Counted from the stretch's first letter, positions 18,236 to 26,619 are shown. The stretch: DNA of 36,423 nucleotides from Phycisphaerales bacterium (GCA_022446965.1 JAKVBV010000022.1:1-36423); one strand, 5' to 3'. Notes: a model not told the origin generated them from the sequence alone. Program-made: numbers and translations.

Positions 18236-19389
18236 TGGCGTCCGCTCAACACAGCGGTCCGATCGTTGAAGCGGTCGGGCTCAGCAAGATCTTCCGTGAC
18301 TTCTGGATGCGGGCGCGAGCCCGCGCAGTGGACGGCATCACGTTCACCATCGAAGAGGGCCAGATCTTCGGCATGCTCGGCCCCAACGGATCGGGCAAGA
18401 GCACGACGATCAAGATGATCCTCGGCCTGTTGCGGCCCACCTCAGGTCGGCTCAGCGTGTTTGGCCGTCCGCCTTCGGACGTCGCCGTCAAACGACACAT
18501 CGGCTTCCTGCCGGAAGAGTCGTATCTCTACCGCTACCTCACACCGCTGGAGACTCTGGACTACTACGGTCAACTGTTCGGCATCGCTCGCTCAGAGCGT
18601 CGTCGTCGTGGTGAAGAATTGCTCGACATGGTCGGTCTGGGCCCTGTGGCGCACCGCCACGTGGGCGAATTCTCCAAGGGCATGACACGCCGATTGGGCC
18701 TTGCTCAAGCCTTGGTCAACGATCCGGACTTCCTCATCCTTGACGAACCCACCAGTGGCCTCGACCCGATCGGGACACGTCAGGTGAAGGAACTCCTGCT
18801 GGAGCTCAAGAGCCGTGGCAAGTCGATCCTGCTCAGTTCGCACCTGTTGGGTGACGTGCAGGATGTGTGCGACACCATGGTCATGCTCTACGGCGGTCGC
18901 ATCCGCGCACAGGGCACAGTTGACGAACTGCTGACCGACGACAGCCAGACGGTCATTCGTACGCCGAGCTTGTCGGCCGACGTGGTCGAGCGCATCGAGA
19001 CAGTGCTGCGTGAAGCCGGTACGGCCGTGGAGTCGGTCGAGACGCCGCGGCAACGTCTGGAAGATCTCTTCATGGATATGGTTGAGCAGGCCCAGCAGGA
19101 ACATGCGGCCACATCGGGCGCTCTCAGTGGTGGGGAAACGGCGCAGTTCCTTCGTGATGACGACACTGATGAGGCCAAGAGTCTGCTCGACGAACTGCAG
19201 CACGAGCCCATGCCTGTGGAGGCACCCGCCGCCGCGGCATCGGAGACGACTGAGGCACCGTCGATCGTGAGTGATCTCGTCTCCAATGATGCTGGCCAAC
19301 CTGTGTCAGATACGCCGTCTTCCGGCGCCGCTCACGATGATGATGTCATCGGCGACCTCCTTGATTCCGATGGGGAGTCGCGCGGTTGA
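18235..19389 (+). CDS. ABC transporter ATP-binding protein, ABC-2 class
   Basis: The protein has 384 residues. The nucleotide-binding domain spans about 8-235: Walker A GPNGSGKST (49-57), Q-loop region FLPEESYLY, signature FSKGM (146-150, a variant of LSGGQ common in ABC-2 exporters), Walker B FLILDEPTSGLD (166-177) and switch His in SSHLLGD (His203). After a short helper segment to about 280 there is a roughly 100-residue tail rich in Ala, Ser, Asp and Glu with no recognised fold. It would power the permease encoded next, whose TTG start overlaps this stop, and possibly the divergent permease at 12450-13592. Confidence 0.93.
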   Translation: MASAQHSGPIVEAVGLSKIFRDFWMRARARAVDGITFTIEEGQIFGMLGPNGSGKSTTIKMILGLLRPTSGRLSVFGRPPSDVAVKRHIGFLPEESYLYRYLTPLETLDYYGQLFGIARSERRRRGEELLDMVGLGPVAHRHVGEFSKGMTRRLGLAQALVNDPDFLILDEPTSGLDPIGTRQVKELLLELKSRGKSILLSSHLLGDVQDVCDTMVMLYGGRIRAQGTVDELLTDDSQTVIRTPSLSADVVERIETVLREAGTAVESVETPRQRLEDLFMDMVEQAQQEHAATSGALSGGETAQFLRDDDTDEAKSLLDELQHEPMPVEAPAAAASETTEAPSIVSDLVSNDAGQPVSDTPSSGAAHDDDVIGDLLDSDGESRG

Positions 19390-21503
19390 GTGTCATCGAG
19401 GCTCTGCGTCAGCGCCTAGAGCAGTGGCAACGGTTGCGTTGGTTCCGGATCTGTGCGTCCGTCCTCATTGTCGTGGCAGCCGGGCTCACGTTCGGCCGAG
19501 CTGCGTATGAAGGTGGCCGATTCTCCGATACGTTCACAGTGGTCTTCGACGCGTTGGTTAGCGACGAAAACGCGATATGGGCGTCCGATCTACAGGAGAA
19601 GGGTGAGGTCGTCATTCCAGGGGCCGGCACCTTCACGCTTGATGCAGATCTCATCAGCACGCAGATCAGCCCGGAAGGGCAGATCCTCGATCCGCTCAAT
19701 CTGACATCGCTATTGATGGGGCCACTGGTGCCTGAGGGGTACCCGGATTGGCTGTGGTCGCAGCCCAGTGTCGCGTGGGCCATGGCCATCGCGATGGCTG
19801 CAGCCGGACTCATCATCGTGTGGACCGGGCTTGTGCCGCTGCTTGTGCTTGTCGGCTCCATCGCTGGCTTGGGCATCGCGGTGGCGAGTTGGTCAGGTGC
19901 AGATGCCGTGGCCATGGCCATTGGTGCCATCGGCGTGTTGCTGTTGTTGTTCCAAGGCATGGTGCGATTGGCCGTGCCGTGTCTGGAAGGCATGGGCCGC
20001 GGAGGGGCTGTGGCCGCCACCGTGCTCCGCGAGTCCGCTCGTAGCCGGGTGGCGCTGGCCTTTGTCGTATTGCTTCTGGTGATGTTGCCGTTGCTGCCGC
20101 TCACACTGGATCTCGGGGCACCGCTGCGGCACCAGGTGCAGTCCCTGCTGGACCGAAGCCTGAGCTTGACGTTCGCCATGGTCGCCGTGATGACGATGGC
20201 CGTGGGGTGCAGCACGATCGCGTTCGACATTCGCGACAGGCACATCTGGCATCTCGTGAGCAAGCCGCTGGGCACCGGCCGGTATCTGCTGGGCAAGTGG
20301 ATCGGTGTGATTTCGCTCAACGCCATCGTGCTGGTGGTGGCCGGCACATTCATTGCCGCTTGGACGGGCTATCTCCGCTTGTCGCCGCCGCCCAACTCCA
20401 TGGATGCCGGGCGCGACATCAGCATTGTCAATGACGAGATTCTCACGACTCGAGCTGAGCGCTTCCCCGACTACCCACGACTGAGTGAAGACCAAATTCG
20501 TTCAGCCGTCGACCGGATCATTCGCGAAGAGCCTGAGTACGTGCAGTACGCAGAGGGCGTAGCACCACGGGCCTTGATTCGCGTGCTGCGTGAAGAGGTC
20601 GTGGCGGACTACCACCGTGACCAGAGGCGGGCCGAGTCGATCCTGAACGAGTCCGAAGATCCGTGGCAGACCGTGCATTTCAGTGGGTTGTCTGAAGCCA
20701 AGGCGCTCGGCGAGCCGGTCCGGATTCGTTTTCGTCTGCTGGGTGGGAGTAGTGACGAGCATCAACGCATGCTCGTGGGCGTGGCGATCAATGAGAACCT
20801 CGAAGCGGGAATGGTGGGGGCGTTCATCCCCACCGTGCGACAGCATGTCGATCTGAGCCCAGATGCCATCCGAGATGACGGCACACTCGAGGTGACATTC
20901 GTCAACCTGACGCACGTTCCGGTGCCCATCGGCACGAGCTGGCGCCCAGCGAATCTTCGCGGACTGCTGGAGATTCCTCCGCAGCGTGAACCCTTTGCCA
21001 TCTTCTGGGAAGTCGAAGAGGTCGAGGTGCTGTATGCCGCCGGCGGATTCGTGCCCAACTACATTCGCTCACTGCTGGTGCAGTGGGTTCGGTTGGCGGC
21101 CTTGGCAGCGGTGGCCTGCTTCGCCGCCACATTCCTGAGCTTCCCCGTGGCCTGCCTTGCATCTCTCACCATCCTGGTCGGCGCGGCCATGGGTCCGTTC
21201 CTTGCTGTCGCGTTGGGCTTCTTCACGCCTCCGCCGCTGGAGTCGGTCGAAGGGGTGGGTGCCACGATCGCTTGGGTCATCGACAGCTTCATTCGAGTGG
21301 TCTCGATGTCGCTTGTCTACCTGCTTGAGTCCTTCGGTGAGTTCTCATCGGTCGACAGGCTCATTCAAGGGCGGCTCGTGAGTTGGGGCATGGTGGTTCG
21401 CAGCATCATTGAACTGGGGCTTGCCTGGTGCGTACCGTTGCTCGGCGTGGGATGGGTCATTCTTCGCAAGCGGCAACTGGCGATTTACAGCGGGGACTCC
21501 TGA
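19386..21503 (+). CDS. ABC-2-type permease with N-terminal extension and large extracytoplasmic domain
   Basis: The protein has 705 residues from TTG 19386 (TTGA overlap with the ATPase stop). Helix 1 is near 20-37, then a soluble stretch to about 125, then several helices (about 128-195). The ABC-2 core begins near 212 (VLRESARSRVALAF). Residues 291-308 (VSKPLGTGRYLLGKWIGV) match the motif in the divergent permease. A large polar segment from about 332 to 560 probably faces the periplasm. C-terminal helices lie in about 560-700. It is roughly 325 residues longer than the homologous permease at 12450-13592 because of the N-terminal extension and the inserted domain. The substrate is unknown. 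Confidence 0.87.
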   Translation: MSVIEALRQRLEQWQRLRWFRICASVLIVVAAGLTFGRAAYEGGRFSDTFTVVFDALVSDENAIWASDLQEKGEVVIPGAGTFTLDADLISTQISPEGQILDPLNLTSLLMGPLVPEGYPDWLWSQPSVAWAMAIAMAAAGLIIVWTGLVPLLVLVGSIAGLGIAVASWSGADAVAMAIGAIGVLLLLFQGMVRLAVPCLEGMGRGGAVAATVLRESARSRVALAFVVLLLVMLPLLPLTLDLGAPLRHQVQSLLDRSLSLTFAMVAVMTMAVGCSTIAFDIRDRHIWHLVSKPLGTGRYLLGKWIGVISLNAIVLVVAGTFIAAWTGYLRLSPPPNSMDAGRDISIVNDEILTTRAERFPDYPRLSEDQIRSAVDRIIREEPEYVQYAEGVAPRALIRVLREEVVADYHRDQRRAESILNESEDPWQTVHFSGLSEAKALGEPVRIRFRLLGGSSDEHQRMLVGVAINENLEAGMVGAFIPTVRQHVDLSPDAIRDDGTLEVTFVNLTHVPVPIGTSWRPANLRGLLEIPPQREPFAIFWEVEEVEVLYAAGGFVPNYIRSLLVQWVRLAALAAVACFAATFLSFPVACLASLTILVGAAMGPFLAVALGFFTPPPLESVEGVGATIAWVIDSFIRVVSMSLVYLLESFGEFSSVDRLIQGRLVSWGMVVRSIIELGLAWCVPLLGVGWVILRKRQLAIYSGDS

Positions 21504-21506
21504 TCA

Positions 21507-23486
21507 ATGGCCAATGATCGTGTCATTCAAGGCGTGGCCATGGGCGTGATTCTCGCCGGCGGGGCCGGTGCATCCGTCCTTGTTCCCGATCTGGTGGATG
21601 AAGCCGAGCGGCACACGCTGCGGTACACCGATACTTCGGTTGAGAACGTGCCGCCCATCGTGGCGTTGGGCACGGCCATCGGTGCACTGCGTGGCTTGAT
21701 CGTCGACTACCTCTGGATCAAGGTCAACATGATGCAGGACCAGGGGCTGTACTACGACATGCTCGAGGACGCCCGGCTCATCACCAAGCTGCAGCCGCGC
21801 TTCGCGCCCGTGTGGACCTTCCATGGCCACAACATGGCCTACAACCTGTCGGTCAACACCAACACACCCGAAGAACGGTGGGAGTGGGTCCGCAAGGGCA
21901 TCGCGTTGGTTCGTGACGAAGGCCTCCGCTACAACCCAAACGACATTCTTCTGTATCGTGATCTGGCCTTCTGGCACGATCACAAGATCGAAGGCGTCAG
22001 CGATGATGCGCACCCGATCTACAAGCGTGAGTTCGCCAAAGAGTGGCATGACGTCCTGGGACAACCACCACTGACGTGGCCGGAGCGCACAGCTTGGATG
22101 CAGTCGATCGCCGATGCGCCGGACTCAGTCGAGATGCTGGTGGAGACGAATCCCGACGCCGCACTACTGGTTGATCGACTGAACGACGAGCTCGCGCCAC
22201 TGTTGCCCGAAGGAGCGACGGTGTTGGGACGAGAGCTGCTCCGCATGGTGACGATGCTCGAGGCGATCAACGGGGCGTCTTACACGGCGCAGGCCATGGA
22301 TCTTGCCGGCATGCTCGATGACAACGGCGATGCGGTCATGGGCAAGCTCGATGCATTGCGGCGTGATCCTGAACTGGCCCCGGGCTGGGATGCCCTGCTC
22401 GCCACCCTCCGCAAGGAGGTGCTGCAGGACCAGTACAACATGGATCCGCAGTTGATGGCCGAGTACACCCGCGACTTCGGTCCGATCGACTGGCGGCACC
22501 CGCAGGCGCATGCACTGTATTGGTCGCGCACCGGCGGCAAGCGTGGTGAACGCCGCGTGAGTGACGACGATGACCATCACGCCATCAACACCGATCGTCA
22601 GCAGTTGCATTCGCTGCAGGATCTTGCTCGCGGTGGTCGTGTGATGTACGACCCGTTCAGTCCGAGCATGCCCGGGCGGTTCCCAGAACCAGACTTCATC
22701 GACACCACGTCGCAGCTCTTTGACGAGCTGTATGTGAAGTACAACGAGTCTTCGGGCATGGGCGGAGAGACGTTTCTCGAGTTCATCAAGAACTTCCTCG
22801 GTCACAACATCCGCGTGGCGTTCCGGCAAGGCGAAACCGAGCGGGCGGAAGAGTTGTACGACCTGCTGGACCGTCGATTTGGCCGTGGTGCGTTCCCGCC
22901 CAATCCCGCCTACTCCATGCCGCTGGACGTCTTCGTGCGTGAGATCGGTCGCGACGAGTACGACCGCCAGCCGTATGTGGCCTTGAGCGATGTCATCGGT
23001 GGCTTGCGCTACGCCTTCCGCGTTGGCGTGGGCCAAAACCGGCCCGAGATTTACGAAGAGGCCATCGCCTTCGCCAACGACGTGACGGAGTTCTTCCGAA
23101 CGCACGAGTTCATGGACTTCGAAACCAAGATGGGCACCGGGCGCATGCGCGATCTCGTGTCCCAGATCGGACAGAGCGCGGAGCTGGCGTTCCTGCAGTT
23201 GATGACCGATCCATCCGTGCCCATCGAGGAACGGGCCACGATCTGGGCGCAGGTCGACGACATGGAACCGCAGATCCGAATGCGAACCTACGACCGCATT
23301 CGCCCATGGCTCGACCGTGAGATCAGTTCAGGCCCGCTGCGAGGTCGCATCGCTGTGGATCAGTTGCTGCCCGAGCCTCCTGGCATGGAGGCGTGGCGTG
23401 CTCAGCAGGCCGCTCAAGCCGTGCGTGAGGCGCAGGAAGATGGCGGCGGTCAGGGTGCGGGCGTCGAACGCACCGGCGATCGCTAG
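21507..23486 (+). CDS. Conserved planctomycete/verrucomicrobial protein of unknown function, VDYLWIK family
   Basis: The protein has 659 residues from ATG 21507, 3 nt after the permease stop, so it belongs to the operon. One hydrophobic helix lies near 6-27. Then comes a strongly conserved block: ALRGLIVDYLWIKVNMMQ, the stretch TKLQPRFAPVWTFHGHNMAY and TPEERWEWVRKGIALVRDEG. The spacing and helical character (about 60-140) suggest TPR-like repeats. The rest is helical and charged and contains many Tyr/Trp and a His/Asp patch (DDDDHH). I recall this family from Planctomycetes and Verrucomicrobia, sometimes under misleading automatic names. No enzyme motif is seen. A scaffold role for the SPFH-ABC machine is inference. 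Confidence 0.82.
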   Translation: MANDRVIQGVAMGVILAGGAGASVLVPDLVDEAERHTLRYTDTSVENVPPIVALGTAIGALRGLIVDYLWIKVNMMQDQGLYYDMLEDARLITKLQPRFAPVWTFHGHNMAYNLSVNTNTPEERWEWVRKGIALVRDEGLRYNPNDILLYRDLAFWHDHKIEGVSDDAHPIYKREFAKEWHDVLGQPPLTWPERTAWMQSIADAPDSVEMLVETNPDAALLVDRLNDELAPLLPEGATVLGRELLRMVTMLEAINGASYTAQAMDLAGMLDDNGDAVMGKLDALRRDPELAPGWDALLATLRKEVLQDQYNMDPQLMAEYTRDFGPIDWRHPQAHALYWSRTGGKRGERRVSDDDDHHAINTDRQQLHSLQDLARGGRVMYDPFSPSMPGRFPEPDFIDTTSQLFDELYVKYNESSGMGGETFLEFIKNFLGHNIRVAFRQGETERAEELYDLLDRRFGRGAFPPNPAYSMPLDVFVREIGRDEYDRQPYVALSDVIGGLRYAFRVGVGQNRPEIYEEAIAFANDVTEFFRTHEFMDFETKMGTGRMRDLVSQIGQSAELAFLQLMTDPSVPIEERATIWAQVDDMEPQIRMRTYDRIRPWLDREISSGPLRGRIAVDQLLPEPPGMEAWRAQQAAQAVREAQEDGGGQGAGVERTGDR

Positions 23487-24139
23487 CGACGCACCGGATT
23501 GGTCAGCAGGCCGACACCGGGAATCTCAACCTCGATCACGTCGCCATCCTGGAGCAGCCGCTTGGGGTTACGCGCCCAGCCCACACCAGCTGGTGTGCCG
23601 GTCAACAGCACCGTGCCTGCAAGCAGGGTGGTGCCACGGCTGAGTTCAGCAATCAGTGACGCCACGGAGAAGATCATGTTGCTCGTGCTCGAATGCTGCA
23701 TGACCTCACCATTGAGCCGGGTGATCAATGTGAGCTGCTGTGGGTCGTCAACCGTTGAGGCGGGCACGGGATCACTTAACGGGCAGAATGTGTCGAAGCT
23801 CTTGCCTCGGATCCACTGTCCGCCGGAGCCTTGCTTCTGCCACCACCGGGCGCTCACGTCGTTGGCGACGGCATAGCCGTGCACACAAGCGAGCGCGTCG
23901 TCTTGGGCGACATCGCGGCAGTCCGTGCCCAAGATGACGGCCAGTTCGCCTTCAAAGTCGACCTGAGGCCCGTGCTCGTCGCAGATGGGTGGAAGAACGA
24001 TCGCGTCAGTGGCACTACACGCGGCGGCCGGGTTCTTCATGAACACGGTGGGCCGGTCCGGAAGATCGGTCTGCATTTCGGCGGCGTGGTCGGCGTAATT
24101 GCGACCGATGCAAAAGATGGCGGGGGGGTTGTGCGTCAT
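23483..24139 (-). CDS. Fumarylacetoacetate hydrolase (FAH) family protein
   Basis: The 218-residue length is typical of the single-domain FAH group (acylpyruvases, decarboxylases, hydratases of 2-keto acids). Seen are [13 protein letters not shown] at the N-terminus, metal ligands Glu63 and Glu65 in [10 protein letters not shown] and Asp94 in ANDVSAR, Lys113 in [13 protein letters not shown], and GTPAGVG (181-187). It cleaves or decarboxylates C-C bonds of oxo-acids with Mg2+ or Mn2+; the exact substrate cannot be told. ATG 24139 overlaps the yidD stop (ATGA). It converges on the VDYLWIK gene with both stop codons in one CTAG palindrome. Confidence 0.92.
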   Translation of the reverse strand: MTHNPPAIFCIGRNYADHAAEMQTDLPDRPTVFMKNPAAACSATDAIVLPPICDEHGPQVDFEGELAVILGTDCRDVAQDDALACVHGYAVANDVSARWWQKQGSGGQWIRGKSFDTFCPLSDPVPASTVDDPQQLTLITRLNGEVMQHSSTSNMIFSVASLIAELSRGTTLLAGTVLLTGTPAGVGWARNPKRLLQDGDVIEVEIPGVGLLTNPVRR

Positions 24140-24378
24140 GAGGGTGAGGTGTCGTCAGGGACAGGATCGTATCCCGAGCCGCCCAGTGGGTGGCATCTGC
24201 TCAGGCGTCGAATGGTGAGCCAACCGCCACGCAGTGCGCCGAACCGAGTGATCGCTTCTGCCCCGTACCGCGAGCAACTGGGCTGAAACCGGCAGTGGCG
24301 TCCGAGGAGTGGTGACAGCGTTGCCTGATACAGGCGGATACCAGCGAGCATGCATCGTGCGGGGATAGACATGTTCAC
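24136..24378 (-). CDS. yidD: Membrane protein insertion efficiency factor YidD
   Basis: An 80-residue protein from GTG 24378. It shows the family features in order: [16 protein letters not shown] amphipathic helix, Cys-rich [11 protein letters not shown] (29-39), and [14 protein letters not shown] (61-74). YidD is membrane-associated and assists YidC-dependent insertion of inner-membrane proteins. It follows rnpA with a GTGA overlap, the usual order in bacteria. The usual rpmH before rnpA and yidC after yidD are absent here. Confidence 0.95.
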   Translation of the reverse strand: MNMSIPARCMLAGIRLYQATLSPLLGRHCRFQPSCSRYGAEAITRFGALRGGWLTIRRLSRCHPLGGSGYDPVPDDTSPS

Positions 24379-24725
24379 GTGCCACTCCGTGTGAGCTGTT
24401 CTATGGCTTTGTGCAGGTACTGCCCGTACAGGTGCAGCGGGACTGGGGCGTGCGGCTTCACCACCACGACAAAGTCCCAGCCGTCAGGCCAGTGTGACCG
24501 GCTCAGGCGAAAGGCCTCTCGGAGCAGTCGCTTGATGCGATTTCGAGTCGGGGCATTGCCGGCACGTCTGGGGACCGCAAGGCCAAGACGGGCTGCGCCG
24601 TGTGACGTCTGCGCGGCATGCACCACCAGCGGCCCGACACCCAACGCTCGGCGTGTCGCGAACACCGCACTGAAGTCCTGCTTTGAGCGCACTCGCAATG
24701 ACCGTGGGAATCCCAGATCAGTCAT
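24375..24725 (-). CDS. rnpA: Ribonuclease P protein component
   Basis: A basic protein of 116 residues that binds the catalytic RNA of RNase P and helps remove 5' leaders of tRNA precursors. The N-terminal [20 protein letters not shown] and the hallmark [13 protein letters not shown] (61-73) are present, followed by the DFVVVVKP strand. ATG 24725 overlaps the end of the chloride-channel gene by 8 nt and the stop overlaps yidD. Expression therefore seems to depend on transcription through clc, because rpmH, the common partner, is not upstream. Confidence 0.95.
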   Translation of the reverse strand: MTDLGFPRSLRVRSKQDFSAVFATRRALGVGPLVVHAAQTSHGAARLGLAVPRRAGNAPTRNRIKRLLREAFRLSRSHWPDGWDFVVVVKPHAPVPLHLYGQYLHKAIEQLTRSGT

Positions 24726-26520
24726 GATTGCTCCGATCCAAGGCGGCTTGATAGCGGCGCATCAATCGGGCCCGTGTGACCATGCCGGTCACGTGTCCAT
24801 CAGCGACCACGGCCAGCGTGTCGGTGTCGGCGTGCGTGAACTGTTCCAGCACCTTGTCGAGGGAATCATCTGGTCCAACAACCGGGAGATCGGTGCGACA
24901 GACTTCACTCACCTGCAGCAGCGGTACTGCTTCACGGTGCAGCAGGGCCGCCTGAAGATCATCAAGCGTGATCATGCCCACGTAGTTGCCTTGAGCATCG
25001 ACCACGACAAAGTCGCACACGCCGTGATCTTCGTTGTCACGCAACACGTCGCCCAGGGGCGCGGATCGGCGCACGGTACGTGCGACGTCGAGGATCAGGT
25101 CGTGCACTGTCAGACGGCTGAGTACGGTGAGATCGGATGTGGCTCCCATGCGTAGGCCCAGGGCACGGAGTTTGGCTGAATACACGCTGTCGCTGCACAA
25201 GAGGCGGGCGACGGCCACGGCCACGACCGCAGCAAGCATCAGCGGCAGAATGATCTGGTAGTTCCGCGTGAGTTCGTACACGATGAGAATCGCGGTCAGG
25301 GGTGCGTGTGTTGCAGCGGCAACCATGGCCGCCATGCCGACGAGCGCGAAGCGAGCCGGTGTTCCATGCGGCAGAAGATCCAGCGCTTCAAGGCCCATGC
25401 CGAGCAGGCCGCCAACGGCAGCGCCCATGAGCAGGGCAGGGGCAAACATGCCGCCTGCGCCACCGGAGCTGATGGTGAAGCATGTGCCCAGCAGCTTTGC
25501 GCCCAGCAACAAAAGAATCACCCACCACAAGGCGCTCAGGCCTTCGCCGTCAGCCCCGCCAAGGTAGAAGTCCGGCGTCAGGAGTTCCGTGATGATTGGG
25601 TACCCGTTTCCATAGAAGGGCGGCAGAGCGTCATCACCGCGCAATACCAGCCAGAGCAGGCCCAGCAGTGCGAGCAGCGCACCGCCTACGGCAGGGCGAA
25701 GCACCATGGGAATGCGTGTGCGTTCGAAGAGGCGAGTGGTGTAGGCCATGAGCCGGATGAAGATGCCGGCAATCAGGCCACAGCACAGGCCCAGGAGGAG
25801 CCAGGCCGGAATCCACAGGGCGCGAAATCCATCTTCGTGTTCTGTGAATCCTGCGCCAAGTTCAAAGATCGCCGAGTCGTGCAGGATGCCCTGTGTCATG
25901 GCTGACGCCATCACCGCCGCGATGACGACCGGCGTGAAGGTTCGCACGGAGAAGTCACGCAGCAGCACTTCGATCACGAACAGCACGCCGGCGATGGGCG
26001 CGTTGAACACGGCCGCGATACCAGCAGCGGCGCCGCAGCCCAGAAGTGTGGTGGTGTGGCTTGTCGAGGCGGACAAGGATTGGCCGAGTGTCGACCCTGC
26101 AGTACCGCCGATGGTGACGATGGGGCCCTCCGCGCCAGCGGAACCACCAGAGCCGATGGTGAGCAGAGCGCAGATCCACCGTTGCACAGCCACCCGCATC
26201 GGCAGCCGGCTGCGGCGACGGAGTACCGCGTGGATGATCGTTGTCACCCCCGGTCCCACATACTGCGCCCGAATGCCGCTGCGGACGAGGCCCACAAGCA
26301 AGCCGCCCACGAACGGTGCCAGCAGCACCGCCATCCAGATCCAGTTGGCGTCGAGGTGATCACCGAACGACTGGGCGTGCTTGAGGGGCGTGACAAACGC
26401 CACCGCGATCGCGCCCATGAACAAGCCGATACATGCGGCGAGGCCGTACAGCCACCAGTCCTTGTGCAGGCCAAGACGGATGGCGATCCGGCGTGTGCGT
26501 CGAATGAGACCTGTAGCCAT
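24718..26520 (-). CDS. CLC-family chloride channel/anion transporter with two CBS domains
   Basis: The protein has 600 residues; ATG 26520 has GGAGG at about 11 nt. The CLC membrane domain (about 20-445) shows the gating-glutamate motif GAEGP with Glu131, GGMFAP (358-362) and ELTRNYQIILP with the filter Tyr422. Two CBS domains follow (about 470-595), which in relatives bind adenine nucleotides and modulate gating. Two departures from the E. coli antiporter are seen. The first filter motif reads VGPG, with Pro90 where E. coli has Ser107. The proton-glutamate position reads IEV (Glu184-Val185) rather than IEE. The gene leads the overlapping operon clc-rnpA-yidD-FAH. Confidence 0.93.
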   Translation of the reverse strand: MATGLIRRTRRIAIRLGLHKDWWLYGLAACIGLFMGAIAVAFVTPLKHAQSFGDHLDANWIWMAVLLAPFVGGLLVGLVRSGIRAQYVGPGVTTIIHAVLRRRSRLPMRVAVQRWICALLTIGSGGSAGAEGPIVTIGGTAGSTLGQSLSASTSHTTTLLGCGAAAGIAAVFNAPIAGVLFVIEVLLRDFSVRTFTPVVIAAVMASAMTQGILHDSAIFELGAGFTEHEDGFRALWIPAWLLLGLCCGLIAGIFIRLMAYTTRLFERTRIPMVLRPAVGGALLALLGLLWLVLRGDDALPPFYGNGYPIITELLTPDFYLGGADGEGLSALWWVILLLLGAKLLGTCFTISSGGAGGMFAPALLMGAAVGGLLGMGLEALDLLPHGTPARFALVGMAAMVAAATHAPLTAILIVYELTRNYQIILPLMLAAVVAVAVARLLCSDSVYSAKLRALGLRMGATSDLTVLSRLTVHDLILDVARTVRRSAPLGDVLRDNEDHGVCDFVVVDAQGNYVGMITLDDLQAALLHREAVPLLQVSEVCRTDLPVVGPDDSLDKVLEQFTHADTDTLAVVADGHVTGMVTRARLMRRYQAALDRSNHD

Positions 26521-26537
26521 GCCCCGAGGGCCTCCAC

Positions 26538-26568
26538 GGGCCCCGGAGCGGGCCCGCCATTGGCGGGC
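26538..26568 (-). repeat. Overlapping GC-rich hairpins before clc
   Basis: GCCCGCC-ATT-GGCGGGC (26552-26568) is a perfect 7-bp inverted repeat. An alternative stem pairs GGGCCC 26538-26543 with 26550-26555; the two cannot form at once because they share bases. They lie 18-48 nt upstream of the clc start, in its likely leader. No U-run follows. Confidence 0.35.
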
Positions 26569-26590
26569 AGGCTACCGCGCCGGGTGTGCA

Positions 26591-26619
26591 TGGACACGCT
26601 ATCGTTGCCCCTGTAGAAT
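26591..26619 (+). promoter_or_regulatory. Sigma-70-type promoter for rpoZ-coaC
   Basis: TGGACA (26591-26596), a 17-nt spacer and TAGAAT (26614-26619) match the consensus at five of six positions each. The -10 is preceded by TG at 26612-26613, directly abutting it. The predicted start near 26627 gives a leader of about 50 nt before rpoZ. Confidence 0.65.

Noticed and set aside
22164-23105. Long minus-strand frame antisense to the VDYLWIK gene
   Set aside because: Composition is that of a shadow frame; the plus-strand protein has the conserved block and is coupled to the operon.
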